Shown piece by piece: positions 45,581 to 54,384 of a stretch of 64,000 bases of DNA. Each line of letters opens with the position of its first letter. Position 1 is the stretch's first letter. The stretch lies in contig NZ_PVTJ01000001.1 of the NCBI RefSeq assembly GCF_003002955.1, positions 310,001 to 374,000 on the forward strand, given 5' to 3'. Made by a program: the position numbers and the translations under genes. Below the pieces are notes generated by a model. That model did not search any database. It was not told where the DNA came from and saw nothing but the letters and a program-made list of their open reading frames with translations. The DNA comes from Glycomyces artemisiae. Lineage in GTDB: Bacteria; Actinomycetota; Actinomycetes; Mycobacteriales; Micromonosporaceae.

Positions 45581-46429
45581 ATGGCCAATCCGTTCGTCAA
45601 GGGCTGGAAATACATGATGGCGCTCTTCGGTGCGAAGATCGACGAGTACGCCGACCCCAAGATCCAGATCCAGCAGGCGATCGAGGAGGCGCAGAAGCAG
45701 CACCAGGCACTGGTGGGGCAGGCCGCCTCGGTGATCGGGAACCAGCGGCAGCTGGAGATGAAGCTGAACCGCTCGATGTCCGAGGTGGAGCGGCTCCAGG
45801 CGCAGGCGCGCCAGGCGCTCGTGCTGGCGGACAAGGCCCGCGCCGACGGCGACGAGGCGAAGGCGCAGCAGTTCGAGTCGACCGCCGAGATCCTCGCCGG
45901 GCAGCTGGTCTCCACCGAGCAGTCCCTTGAGGACATGAAGGTGATGCACGACCAGGCGCTGACGGCCGCCGACCAGGCGAAGAAGGCCGTCGAGAACAAC
46001 CAGATGATCCTCCAGCAGAAGCTCCAGGAGCGCACGAAGCTGCTCGGCCAGCTGGAGCAGGCGAAGATGCAGGAGACGATCGCCTCGTCCCTGGAGCAGA
46101 TGTCGCAGACCGCCGCGCCCGGGAACGTGCCGAACTTCGACGAGATCCGCGACAAGATCGAGGGCCGGTACTCGAACGCGATGGGCCGCGCCGAGCTCGC
46201 CTCGAACTCGGTCGAGGGCCGCCTCCTCGAAGTGAACCGCGCCACCCGCGACATGGCGGGGGCCTCGCGCCTGGAGCAGATCCGCGCCTCCCTTGAGGGC
46301 GACCAGCTCTCGGGCGGCAAGGAGAAGGCGCAGATCGAGTCGAAGGAGTCGGTCACGAACGCCCGCCTCGCCGACATCCGCGCGTCCCTCGACGAGGGGA
46401 CCGCGGAGGCGGACAAGACCAACAGCTAA
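45581..46429 (+). CDS. pspA: Phage shock protein A (PspA/IM30)
   Basis: This 282-residue coiled-coil protein assembles on damaged membranes. The N-terminal helix ([20 protein letters not shown]) binds lipid; long Gln/Glu/Lys-rich coiled-coil helices follow. The start ATG 45581 has GGAAGGA upstream. It follows clgR and precedes a pspM-like gene, together forming an envelope-stress operon. Confidence 0.94.
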   Translation: MANPFVKGWKYMMALFGAKIDEYADPKIQIQQAIEEAQKQHQALVGQAASVIGNQRQLEMKLNRSMSEVERLQAQARQALVLADKARADGDEAKAQQFESTAEILAGQLVSTEQSLEDMKVMHDQALTAADQAKKAVENNQMILQQKLQERTKLLGQLEQAKMQETIASSLEQMSQTAAPGNVPNFDEIRDKIEGRYSNAMGRAELASNSVEGRLLEVNRATRDMAGASRLEQIRASLEGDQLSGGKEKAQIESKESVTNARLADIRASLDEGTAEADKTNS

Positions 46430-46438
46430 GGACGCCCG

Positions 46439-47230
46439 GTGGACGCCAAGGAACGCAAGCGCGCGTTCAAGCGCCTGCGCTCCCGCCTGGCTTCCGCCAA
46501 GTCCTGGACCACCACTGCCGGCGGCGCCGCCGCCGGCAGTGCGTTCTTCATTCCCTATGCGGGTCTCGGTGCGCCCGACGGGATCTGGGTGACGGTCGCG
46601 GGGTTCTCCACGGCGATGGCCGTGGTCCGCTGGTTCGACTACCGGCGCCTGGCGCGGGCGCTGCCCGAGTCGGAGCGGGCGTCGCTGGAGCTGCACGGCC
46701 CGGCGAAGCTCGCGAGTGAGGCGAAGGGCCTGTTCGGCGAGGCTGCCGACGCGATCCGCCGGGGCCGCATCCGGGACCAGTTCAAGCGCAGCCGGGCGCT
46801 GCGGCCCTACGAGCGCCTGGAGCAGGCGTCCATCGCGGCCGAGCGGATGGCGAACCGCTTGCAGGGCAACGAGGAGGCCGTGGCGATCCTCGCCGGGGCG
46901 GGCCAGGCCGGGCGCGAGCTGTACCAGCTCGCCTTGAGCGTCAAGGACGTCGAGCAGGCGCTCGCGGTGTCGCCGTCGATGAAGCGCACGGGCCTCCAGG
47001 ACGGCCTGGACCGGATGGTCGAGCGGCTCGAATCGGGCGTGACCGCCTACGAGGACATGGTGACCGCGGCGGGGGAGTGCCTGGCCGGGTCGATCGGCCT
47101 CCAGCACGAGCTGACCGCGCACCGCGCGGACGAGACCCTCGACATGCTCACCGACGCGGCCGACCGGCTGCGCGCGGCGGGCGACGCGGCGAGCGAGATC
47201 CGCGGCCGGATCGGCGAGCAGCGCGCCTGA
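46439..47230 (+). CDS. pspM: PspM-like membrane partner of PspA
   Basis: A 263-residue protein. A basic N-terminus (DAKERKRAFKRLRSRLASAK) and two closely spaced hydrophobic segments (residues about 27-60) precede a long helical cytosolic region. Length and position match the mycobacterial Rv2743c/PspM type, which anchors PspA to the membrane. The start is GTG, nine bases after pspA. The homology is judged by context and layout. Confidence 0.8.
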   Translation: MDAKERKRAFKRLRSRLASAKSWTTTAGGAAAGSAFFIPYAGLGAPDGIWVTVAGFSTAMAVVRWFDYRRLARALPESERASLELHGPAKLASEAKGLFGEAADAIRRGRIRDQFKRSRALRPYERLEQASIAAERMANRLQGNEEAVAILAGAGQAGRELYQLALSVKDVEQALAVSPSMKRTGLQDGLDRMVERLESGVTAYEDMVTAAGECLAGSIGLQHELTAHRADETLDMLTDAADRLRAAGDAASEIRGRIGEQRA

Positions 47231-47271
47231 GCCCTCGTACGTGAATATGTCTAATTTGGTGTAATCTCCGG

Positions 47272-47979
47272 GTGAAAGCCCGTATTCTTCCCGCCACGCT
47301 CGCCGCTGCCGCCGCCCTGCTTCCCGCCGCGCCCGCCCAAGCCGCGGACCCGGTCCCCGACGAACCGGTCCGCATGTACCTCAAGGACCACCCGGACCTG
47401 ACGCTCGCCCAGCAGAACGGCGCGGTCCGCCTCGCCGCCGACGGCGACCTGTGGACGCTCCGCGCCGTCGAGGCCCTCCAGGATCTCGGCGAGTACCAGG
47501 TCGTCCGCGAGAGCGACGGGAAGTGCCTCTCCGCCGACGTCTCCGGCGGCGGCGAGACCGCCCCCGTGTTCCTCGCCGACTGCGCGGGCGCCGACGCCTG
47601 GAACGTCGTCTTCGACGACGCTCAGTCCAATGAGGACTTCCGGTTCATCGGTACCGACGGCTACTACCTCGGCCTCACCGACGACGCCGACGCCGTCGAA
47701 GGCGCCGAGGTCGTCGCCGTCGCGCTCGGCGACGGCGCCAGCCCCTCCCGCCACTTCCAAGAGTGGCTGTTCGCCGCCGTCCCGCCCGAGACGCCCACGC
47801 CCTCAGAGACGCCTTCGTCGGAGGCCCCATCGACCACGCCGCCCGCGGCCCAGCCGCAGCTGCCGACCACCGGAGCCGGACTCGGCGCCGTCCTCGCAGC
47901 GGGCGCCATCGCCCTCGCCGGAGGAACCGCGCTCCTGCTGTGGTGGCAGCGCCGCCGCGCCTTCCGCTCGGACTGGTAG
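47272..47979 (+). CDS. LPXTG-anchored surface protein
   Basis: A 235-residue surface protein. A signal peptide (ends PAAPAQAA) is followed by a beta-rich domain of about 140 residues with Cys pair CLSADVSGGG/DCAG, resembling a ricin-type trefoil fragment. A Pro/Ser/Thr linker, the sortase motif LPTTG, a hydrophobic helix and a basic tail (WWQRRRAFR) complete the wall-anchor signal. GTG 47272 lies four bases after TAATCT, so it may be leaderless. No sortase gene is in the window. Confidence 0.85.
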   Translation: MKARILPATLAAAAALLPAAPAQAADPVPDEPVRMYLKDHPDLTLAQQNGAVRLAADGDLWTLRAVEALQDLGEYQVVRESDGKCLSADVSGGGETAPVFLADCAGADAWNVVFDDAQSNEDFRFIGTDGYYLGLTDDADAVEGAEVVAVALGDGASPSRHFQEWLFAAVPPETPTPSETPSSEAPSTTPPAAQPQLPTTGAGLGAVLAAGAIALAGGTALLLWWQRRRAFRSDW

Positions 47980-48061
47980 CGCATCGTCCACAGCGACACA
48001 GTGATTCCCGAGATGTGGGAAATGCTGGGCGGCCCGGTCCGCCGGTGGCATACTTCCTCTC

Positions 48062-48109
48062 GTGACTTTCCAGCTCATGATTAGCTGCGGGCGTTCCGCG
48101 AGGCCGTAA
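48062..48109 (+). CDS. Leader peptide upstream of cimA
   Basis: A 15-codon open frame, GTG to TAA, encoding MTFQLMISCGRSARP. It is preceded by CATACT seven bases upstream, so it may be the leaderless start of the transcript. It includes Leu (CTC), Met, Ile (the rare ATT), Ser and Cys codons. It overlaps the antiterminator arm (48085-48093). Translation was not tested, and no ribosome site is seen. Confidence 0.5.
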   Translation: MTFQLMISCGRSARP

Positions 48110-48127
48110 TGCCATCGCCGAACGCCA

Positions 48128-48156
48128 GACCTCCTGCGCCCGCAGGGGGTCTTTTT
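48128..48156 (+). terminator. Intrinsic terminator in the cimA leader (attenuator)
   Basis: GACCTCCTGC and GCAGGGGGTC form a ten-base-pair stem with a GCCC loop, followed by five T residues. An alternative pairing of 48085-48093 (CTGCGGGCG) with 48137-48145 (CGCCCGCAG) is perfect over nine bases and would break this terminator. A third pairing, GGCGTTC (48090-48096) with GAACGCC (48120-48126), is compatible with it. Together they form a classical attenuator. Confidence 0.65.
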
Positions 48157-48230
48157 CGTTCAGGGCAAACGAACGTTCAGGTCCGACGCGCAGCACAGGA
48201 CCCATCGGCAGACAGGACTTGGAGCACCAA

Positions 48231-49865
48231 GTGACGCAAGCAGACTCCGCTACCAAACCCGGCGAGGCAGAGACCGGCGCCGGGGACTTCCACGTCTTCG
48301 ACACCACGCTCCGCGACGGCGCCCAGATGGAGGGCCTGCGCTACTCCGTCGCCGACAAACTCGCGGTAGCCGAGCTCCTCGACGAGCTCGGCGTCGACTA
48401 CATCGAGGGCGGCTGGCCCGGCGCGATCCCCTCGGACACCGAATTCTTCGCCCGCGCCGCGGACGAGCTGAACTTCAAGCACGCCAGGCTGGTCGCCTTC
48501 GGCATGACCCGGCGCGCCGCCTCCACCGCCGCCGAGGACCCCGGCTTCAAGGCCCTCCTCGACTCCCGCGCGCCCGTCCTGTGCCTCGTCGCCAAGTCCG
48601 ACATGCGCCACGTCGAGCAGGCCCTGAAGACCACCCCCGAAGAGAACCTCGCCATGATCGCCGACTCCGTCCGCACCGGACGCGAGCACGACCGCCAGGT
48701 CTTCATCGACTGCGAGCACTTCTTCGACGGCTACCGCCACGACCCCGTCTACGCCGCCCTCGTCGTCAAGACCGCCCTCGACGTCGGCGCCGAAGCGGTC
48801 GTCCTGTGCGACACCAACGGCGGCTCCATCCCCTCCGACATCACCGCGGCCTTCACCGACCTGCGCGCCCGCCTCGCCGCCGACCTCCCGCCCGAGCGCA
48901 TCCGCCTCGGCATGCACGCCCAGAACGACACCGGCTGCGCCGTCGCCAACACCGTCGCCGCCGTCGAGGCCGGGGCCATGCACGTCCAGGGCACCGCCAA
49001 CGGCTACGGCGAGCGCCCCGGCAACGCGAACCTCTTCACCGTCATCGCGAACCTGGAGACCAAGCTCGGCCGCAAGGTCCTCCCCGACGGCGGCCTGGAG
49101 AAGCTCACCCGCGTCTCCCACGCCATCGCCGAGATCGCCAACATGACCCCCGACGAGCACGCCCCCTACACCGGCCACGCCGCGTTCGCCCACAAGGCGG
49201 GCATCCACGCCTCCGCGATCAAGGCCGACCCGGCCCTGTACAACCACATCGAGCCCGAGCTCGTCGGCAACGACATGCGCATCCTCGTCACCGAGATGGC
49301 CGGCCGCGCCTCCGTCGAACTCAAGGGCCGCGAACTCGGCATCGACCTCGCCGGCGACAAGGACGCCCTCGACCGCATCACCAAGCGCGTCAAGGAACTC
49401 GAATCCAAAGGCTGGTCCTTCGAGGCCGCCGACGCCTCCTTCGAGCTGCTCGTGCGCGACGAAGTGGAAGGCGGCCTGCCGCGGCCCTTCACACTCGACA
49501 CGTACCGCGTCATCGTCGACCACGACCCGAACGGCGCCACCGTCGCCGAGGCCACCGTCCGCGTCGACGTCGAAGGCGAGCGCGTCATCTCCACGGCGCA
49601 GGGGAACGGCCCGGTCAACGCCCTCGACGCCGCGCTGCGCTCCGCGCTGGCCGCCCGGCACCCGCGCCTGGCCGAGCTGACGCTCTCGGACTTCAAGGTC
49701 CGCATCCTCGCCGGGTCCACCGGCACCGACGCGGTCACCCGCGTCCTCATCTCCATGAGCGACGGCGAAGCCGAGTGGACCACCGTCGGCGTCGCCCCCA
49801 ACCTCATCGAGGCGTCCTGGAACGCCCTCGCGGACGGCCTCGCCTACGGGCTGAACCGCCGCTGA
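48231..49865 (+). CDS. cimA: (R)-citramalate synthase
   Basis: A 544-residue enzyme of the isopropylmalate/citramalate/homocitrate synthase family, condensing acetyl-CoA with pyruvate on the threonine-independent route to isoleucine. The N-terminal TIM barrel has FDTTLRDGAQMEG, the metal and catalytic HAQNDTGCAVANT, and GTANGYGERPGNANL. The C-terminal LeuA-dimer domain (regulation by isoleucine) follows. Citramalate synthase is preferred over LeuA because the motifs are of that subtype. GTG 48231 with GGAG upstream is preferred to TTG 48219. It lies behind an attenuator. Confidence 0.92.
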   Translation: MTQADSATKPGEAETGAGDFHVFDTTLRDGAQMEGLRYSVADKLAVAELLDELGVDYIEGGWPGAIPSDTEFFARAADELNFKHARLVAFGMTRRAASTAAEDPGFKALLDSRAPVLCLVAKSDMRHVEQALKTTPEENLAMIADSVRTGREHDRQVFIDCEHFFDGYRHDPVYAALVVKTALDVGAEAVVLCDTNGGSIPSDITAAFTDLRARLAADLPPERIRLGMHAQNDTGCAVANTVAAVEAGAMHVQGTANGYGERPGNANLFTVIANLETKLGRKVLPDGGLEKLTRVSHAIAEIANMTPDEHAPYTGHAAFAHKAGIHASAIKADPALYNHIEPELVGNDMRILVTEMAGRASVELKGRELGIDLAGDKDALDRITKRVKELESKGWSFEAADASFELLVRDEVEGGLPRPFTLDTYRVIVDHDPNGATVAEATVRVDVEGERVISTAQGNGPVNALDAALRSALAARHPRLAELTLSDFKVRILAGSTGTDAVTRVLISMSDGEAEWTTVGVAPNLIEASWNALADGLAYGLNRR

Positions 49866-49890
49866 CTTCAGGCCACGAGCCGCCGAGACC

Positions 49891-49915
49891 GGGGACGGTC
49901 CACGAGACCGTCCCC
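49891..49915 (+). terminator. Terminator after cimA
   Basis: GGGGACGGTC pairs with GACCGTCCCC (ten base pairs, CACGA loop), 26 bases after the cimA stop. Confidence 0.75.
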
Positions 49916-49959
49916 CTTGCCCGGCCCGCGCCGACCGTGCGGGAGGGCGAACGAATGAA

Positions 49960-49984
49960 GGGGCCCGATCGATGATCGGGCCCC
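49960..49984. terminator. Second hairpin before the beta-propeller gene
   Basis: GGGGCCCGATC and GATCGGGCCCC form an eleven-base-pair stem with a GAT loop. It lies just past the stop of the minus-strand propeller gene, and possibly works in both directions. Confidence 0.75.
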
Positions 49985-50000
49985 TATCGCTTGCGTTGCG

Positions 50001-51143
50001 TCAGTTGAAGACCGCGATCCTCTTCTGCTCCATGGCGCCGCCGCCGAAGGTCGTGAACGACCCGCCGACGGTCATGTTCGCGCCCGACGGGTGGACCGTG
50101 GCGTCCCAGGCGCCCACGACGCCGTTCGCGCCCGGGTTCCACGGCAGCAGGTTCCCGTTCATGTCGACCGCGAGGAGCTTCCCGCGGTGCGCCTTGATGC
50201 CGTCCACGCACTGGCCCAAGGGACCTGCGTGGTTGGTGTTGCACGCCTCGTCGAAGTGGCCGCCGCCGATGACGGTGTTGCCCCACACGGCGACGGTCTG
50301 CATCCCGCCGTCCACGGCCTGGTACCAGAGCGTCTCGCCGGTGGTCGTGAACGCCCGGATCTCGCCGCCGCGCCCGTCGAGCGCCGCGTACACGCGGTCC
50401 CCGGCGACGACGACCTCGCGGGTGAGGACGTACACCTTCGCGGAGAATCCCGTGTCGACCGCGCCCGTCACCGGGTCGACCGCGCCGAGCTTCCCGTACT
50501 TCTTGTCGCCGCCGATCATCGAGAACACGCCCGCGACGTAGAGGCGGCCGTGCCCGGACTGGACGTCGCGCACGCCGCCCTCGGACACCTCGGGTTTGAA
50601 CGCGGCGATGGGAGCGCCCGTGGACGCGTCGACGGCGGCGAGGCGCGGCTGCGCGAGCGAGCCCACCTTCGTGAACGTGCCGCCGAGGTACACGGTGGAC
50701 CCGACGGGCTCGATCGAGTAGACCGTGGCGCTCGGGTTCGGCCGCCACGCCGTGTCGAGCTTCCCGGTGGACAGGCTGAACCGGGCGATCCGGGACATCG
50801 CGGTGCCGTCGACCTCGGTGAACTTCCCGGCGACGTACAGGTACCCGCCGCCGGTCTTCACCTCGTGGACGGTGCCGTTGAGGACCGGCGCGAACGGCAG
50901 CAGCGCGCCGGTCCGCGAGTTCACCGCGGCCAGGTACGTGCGGTCCGCGTAGGTCCCGTCGGTCTGCTTGGCCCGGGTGAACAGGCCGCCGGAGTAGACG
51001 GTGTCGCCGTTGTAGGCGACCTTGACGACCTGGTCGTTGAAGGAGGCGGTCGCCTGCGGCAGGTTCGAGTCGATCGCCCCGGCCGGGGCCTGCACGAACA
51101 GCAGGGCCGCAAAAAGTGCTGAGATGGTGATCAGACGGCGCAT
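50001..51143 (-). CDS. Secreted beta-propeller protein, delta-60-like repeats
   Basis: A 380-residue exported protein. A signal peptide (RRLITISALFAALLFVQAPA) precedes at least six repeats of about 45 residues, each with a [A/G]G[xx]F[TS] core (SGGLFTRA, VAGKFTEV, LGGTFTKV, VAGVFSMI, GGGHFDEA, VGGSFTTF) and intervening LAAVDASTG-type strands. This is the layout of delta-60/DUF5122 propellers. Two Cys (DEACNTN and GQCVDG) may bridge. The start ATG 51143 has GGAAG upstream. The binding partner is unknown. Confidence 0.82.
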   Translation of the reverse strand: MRRLITISALFAALLFVQAPAGAIDSNLPQATASFNDQVVKVAYNGDTVYSGGLFTRAKQTDGTYADRTYLAAVNSRTGALLPFAPVLNGTVHEVKTGGGYLYVAGKFTEVDGTAMSRIARFSLSTGKLDTAWRPNPSATVYSIEPVGSTVYLGGTFTKVGSLAQPRLAAVDASTGAPIAAFKPEVSEGGVRDVQSGHGRLYVAGVFSMIGGDKKYGKLGAVDPVTGAVDTGFSAKVYVLTREVVVAGDRVYAALDGRGGEIRAFTTTGETLWYQAVDGGMQTVAVWGNTVIGGGHFDEACNTNHAGPLGQCVDGIKAHRGKLLAVDMNGNLLPWNPGANGVVGAWDATVHPSGANMTVGGSFTTFGGGAMEQKRIAVFN

Positions 51144-51257
51144 TGCGGCAGTCTTCCACGCGGACGGCGCCCCGCGGCGGATTCGTGACGGCGCGTCAGG
51201 GGACAGCGGAGGAATGCGGTGACCCGCCCGATTGCCCCGTCGTACTACAGTTGAGGT

Positions 51258-51599
51258 GTGACTTCCTACAAGACCGATCGCGCCCGCGCGGCTGCACTCG
51301 CCGCGGACTCGGCCGTGTACGGACGCCGCCGTTTCGGCGCCGGGTTCTTCCTGGGCCTGGTGATCGTCGTGGTCCTCGCCGTCGTCCTGGGCTTCGTGCT
51401 CGTCGGCGGCCTGAGCGAGACCCTCCGGGTGCGCCTCGGCGCGACCTCGCTGTCGCTGCTGGTCGCGGCGCCGCTCACGTGCGTCCTGGGCTTCTTCGTC
51501 GGCATGTTCGGCCGCGTGCGCCGCATGGGCATGGGCATCGTCGTCGGCGCGCTCGTCGGCACCGTCGTCATCGCGGGCCTCTTCCTGCTCCTGCGCTAG
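51258..51599 (+). CDS. Small membrane protein, unknown function
   Basis: A 113-residue protein with three hydrophobic segments (ALGFFLGLVIVVVLAVVLG-like, SLSLLVAAPLTCVLGFFVGM and IVVGALVGTVVIAGLFLLLR). The N-terminus is polar and basic. GTG 51258 is the likely start. I know no family. It precedes the FAH gene by 115 bases and may be independent. Confidence 0.7.
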   Translation: MTSYKTDRARAAALAADSAVYGRRRFGAGFFLGLVIVVVLAVVLGFVLVGGLSETLRVRLGATSLSLLVAAPLTCVLGFFVGMFGRVRRMGMGIVVGALVGTVVIAGLFLLLR

Positions 51600-51713
51600 T
51601 GCGGCCTCGGCGTGACCGGCGAGTCCGGCGCGCGGGAGCGCCGCGCCCGCAGCCGCCGCGCGAACTAAGCTGGGCCCGCAAGGTTTCGAACCAGTCTTAG
51701 AGAGGGGCCGACT

Positions 51714-52490
51714 GTGCGGATCGCGCGGATCGCTCACCCCACCGGCATGTCGTTCGCAGTCCTCGAAGGGGAGGGGCCCGGGGCCACCGCCGCGGAGATC
51801 GAGGGGCACCCGTTCGCGCAGATCAAGCTCACCGGCCAACGCTGGGCGCTCGACGACGTGCGGCTGCTCGCCCCGATCCTCCCGTCGAAGGTCGTGTGCG
51901 TGGGCCGCAACTACGCCGAGCACGCCGCCGAACTCGGCAACGAGGTCCCCAAGGAGCCGCTGATCTTCCTCAAGCCCTCGACCTCGGTCATCGGCCCGAG
52001 CGAGATGATCCGCCTCCCGGCCGTGTCCGACCAGGTCGAGCACGAGGCGGAGCTGGCGGTCGTCATCGGCCTGCACGGCGCCCGCGGCCTCGACCGCGAG
52101 GCCGCGAAGTCCTCGATCTACGGCTACACGTGCGCGAACGACGTGACCGCGCGCGACCTCCAGAAGCAGGACGTGCAGTTCACGCGCGCCAAGGGCTTCG
52201 ACTCGTTCTGCCCGCTGGGCCCGTGGATCGAGACCGACGCCGACGTGGCCGACGCGGAGGTCCGCTGCGAGGTCAACGGCGAGGTGCGCCAGCTCGGCTC
52301 GACGAAGGACATGATCTTCGACGTGCCCGCGCTCATCGCGTACGTCTCGCAGATCATGACCCTCCTCCCCGGGGACGTGGTGCTCACCGGGACGCCCGCG
52401 GGCGTCGGGCCGATCCAGGCCGGCGAGACCGTCTCCGTTTCCGTCGCCGGCATCGGCACGCTGACCAACAAGGTGATCGCCAGTGAGTAA
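51714..52490 (+). CDS. Fumarylacetoacetate hydrolase-family protein
   Basis: A 258-residue FAH-fold enzyme. The metal ligands lie in VEHEAELAVVIG (Glu-x-Glu) and ANDVTARDLQ (Asp). The conserved GRNYAEHAAELG and GTPAGVGPIQAG blocks are present. Members hydrolyse or decarboxylate 2-oxo acids such as acylpyruvates; the substrate is not known. GTG 51714 is the start. Its end overlaps gltX by eight bases, an order also found in mycobacteria and streptomycetes. Confidence 0.92.
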   Translation: MRIARIAHPTGMSFAVLEGEGPGATAAEIEGHPFAQIKLTGQRWALDDVRLLAPILPSKVVCVGRNYAEHAAELGNEVPKEPLIFLKPSTSVIGPSEMIRLPAVSDQVEHEAELAVVIGLHGARGLDREAAKSSIYGYTCANDVTARDLQKQDVQFTRAKGFDSFCPLGPWIETDADVADAEVRCEVNGEVRQLGSTKDMIFDVPALIAYVSQIMTLLPGDVVLTGTPAGVGPIQAGETVSVSVAGIGTLTNKVIASE

Positions 52491-53949
52491 CGCCCGCACC
52501 CGCTTCTGCCCCAGCCCGACCGGCACCCCGCACGTCGGCCTGGTGCGCACCTGCCTGTTCTCGTGGGGCTACGCCCGCGCGAAGGGCGGCTCGTTCGTGT
52601 TCCGCATCGAGGACACCGACGCGGCGCGCGACACCGAGGAGTCCTACGAGCAGCTCCTCGAAGCGCTCTCGTGGCTGGGCATGACCTGGGACGAGGGGCC
52701 CGACATCGGCGGCCCCTACGCGCCGTACCGGCAGTCGCAGCGCCTCGACATCTACGCCGACGTCCTCAAGCGCCTCCTCGACGGCGGCTACGCCTACGAG
52801 GCGTTCTCCACCAACGAGGAAGTGGAGGCCCGGCACCGGGCCGCGGGCCGCGACCCGAAGCTCGGCTACGACAACTTCGACCGCGACCTCACCGAGGAGC
52901 AGAAGGCCGCCTTCCGCGCCGAGGGCCGCAAGCCCGTGCTGCGCATGCGGATGCCCGACGAGGACATCGTGTTCCAGGACGCGGTGCGCGGCGAGGTCCG
53001 CACCCCCGCGGGCACCGTCCCCGACTACGTGGTCGCGCGCGGCGACGGCTCGCCGCTGTACACGCTCACCAACCCGGTGGACGACGCGCTCATGAAGGTC
53101 GACATGGTCACCCGCGGCGAGGACCTCATGCCCTCGACGCCCCGCCAGATCGTCATGTGGCACGCGCTCATCGAGCTGGGCCTGGCCGACGCCGAGCCCG
53201 AGTACGCGCACCTGCCGCTCATCGTCGACGAGCGCGGCAAGAAGATGTCCAAGCGCGACCCCCGCTCGAACCTGTTGCAGTACAAGGAGGCCGGGTACCT
53301 GCCCGAGGGCGTCCTCAACTACGTGGCGACGCTCGGCTGGTCCATCTCCGGCGACCGCGACACGTTCACCGTCGCGGAGTTCCTGTCGGCGTTCGACCTC
53401 CACGACGTCAAATCCAACCCGGCGCGGTTCGACGAGAAGAAGTTCGACGCGATCTGCGCCGAGCACTTCCGCATGACCGACCCCGCGGAGCTGACCCGCC
53501 TGCTGCTGCCGCGGCTGCGCGACGCCGGGCTCATCGGGGACGCCCCGACCGCGGCCGAGGCGCACGTCCTCGACGTGGCCGTGCCGCTCGTCCAGGAGCG
53601 CTGCTCGACGCTCGCGCAGGCCGTGGAGATGCTCCGCTTCCTGTTCTGCGGCACCGAGGTCGCGATCGACGAAGACTCGGCGAAGAAGACCTTCAAGGAC
53701 GACGCCGCGCAGGTCCTCGACGCCTCCATCGCCGCGCTCGACGGCATCGAGTGGACGACCGCGAGCATCGAGGAGGCCCTGCGGGCCGCGCTCGTCGACG
53801 GCATGGGCCTCAAGCCGCGCAAGGCCTTCGGGCCGGTCCGCGTGGCGATCAGCGGCAAGACCGTCTCGCCGCCGCTGTACGAGTCCATGGAGCTGCTCGG
53901 CAAGGACGTGAGTATGGCGCGCCTGCGCGCCGCCCGCGCCACTCTGTAA
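52483..53949 (+). CDS. gltX: Glutamyl-tRNA synthetase
   Basis: A 488-residue class I synthetase. The HIGH motif appears as PSPTGTPHVGL and the KMSKS motif as KKMSKRDPR; VFRIEDTDAARD is the Glu/ATP site. The C-terminal anticodon-binding domain follows. GTG 52483 lies inside the FAH gene end. It may also charge tRNA-Gln if the organism uses the amidotransferase route. Confidence 0.97.
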   Translation: MSNARTRFCPSPTGTPHVGLVRTCLFSWGYARAKGGSFVFRIEDTDAARDTEESYEQLLEALSWLGMTWDEGPDIGGPYAPYRQSQRLDIYADVLKRLLDGGYAYEAFSTNEEVEARHRAAGRDPKLGYDNFDRDLTEEQKAAFRAEGRKPVLRMRMPDEDIVFQDAVRGEVRTPAGTVPDYVVARGDGSPLYTLTNPVDDALMKVDMVTRGEDLMPSTPRQIVMWHALIELGLADAEPEYAHLPLIVDERGKKMSKRDPRSNLLQYKEAGYLPEGVLNYVATLGWSISGDRDTFTVAEFLSAFDLHDVKSNPARFDEKKFDAICAEHFRMTDPAELTRLLLPRLRDAGLIGDAPTAAEAHVLDVAVPLVQERCSTLAQAVEMLRFLFCGTEVAIDEDSAKKTFKDDAAQVLDASIAALDGIEWTTASIEEALRAALVDGMGLKPRKAFGPVRVAISGKTVSPPLYESMELLGKDVSMARLRAARATL

Positions 53950-53960
53950 GCGCCGCAAGG

Positions 53961-53996
53961 AGGACCGGCCCCGCACTGGCGTGCGGGGCCGGTCCT
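53961..53996 (+). terminator. Terminator after gltX
   Basis: A fifteen-base-pair perfect stem (AGGACCGGCCCCGCA and its complement) with a CTGGCG loop is followed by GTCTCC. Confidence 0.82.
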
Positions 53997-54016
53997 GTCT
54001 CCAGGGGCTCCGCTTA

Positions 54017-54030
54017 GCACACTACTGTGC
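54017..54030. promoter_or_regulatory. Inverted repeat before the PadR gene
   Basis: GCACA-CTAC-TGTGC is a perfect five-base repeat, 23 bases upstream of the PadR start and near a TACTGT that could be the -10. It is a candidate autoregulatory operator. Confidence 0.45.
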
Positions 54031-54052
54031 AATGCATGGTACTGTCGTATGC

Positions 54053-54382
54053 GTGGACCGATCGCAACTGCTCAAAGGACTGCTCGACATCATCGTGCTG
54101 CGCGTCCTCGCCGACGAGGACGCGTACGGCTACGAGATCCTCCACCGCCTGCGCAAGGCCGGGTTCGAGGAGCTCGGGGACGCCACGGTGTACGGGACGC
54201 TCCGGCGGCTGTTCAAGGCCGGACACCTGTCCACCTACGTGATGCCCAGCGACGCCGGACCGCACCGGAAGTACTACGCGCTCACCGCGACCGGCCGCAC
54301 CCGCCTGCGCGCCATGCGCGAAGCATGGGAGGACGTCAGCGGCAAGATGCGCGCCCTCCTCGACTCCCCCGAGAAAGGCTGA
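54053..54382 (+). CDS. PadR-family transcriptional regulator
   Basis: A 109-residue winged-helix regulator. LLKGLLDIIVLRVLADEDAY, YEILHRLRKAG and ATVYGTLRRLFKAGHLSTY are the PadR core. GTG 54053 puts the start at the conserved N-terminus; ATG 54032 would add seven residues. The next gene starts two bases after the stop and encodes a HAAS-type membrane protein, the usual partner of such small PadR regulators. Confidence 0.9.
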   Translation: MDRSQLLKGLLDIIVLRVLADEDAYGYEILHRLRKAGFEELGDATVYGTLRRLFKAGHLSTYVMPSDAGPHRKYYALTATGRTRLRAMREAWEDVSGKMRALLDSPEKG

Positions 54383-54384
54383 CG

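Noticed and set aside
48062..48156. T-box riboswitch before cimA
   Set aside because: The T-box antiterminator consensus (AGGGTGGNACCGCG) is absent; the layout fits peptide-based attenuation better.
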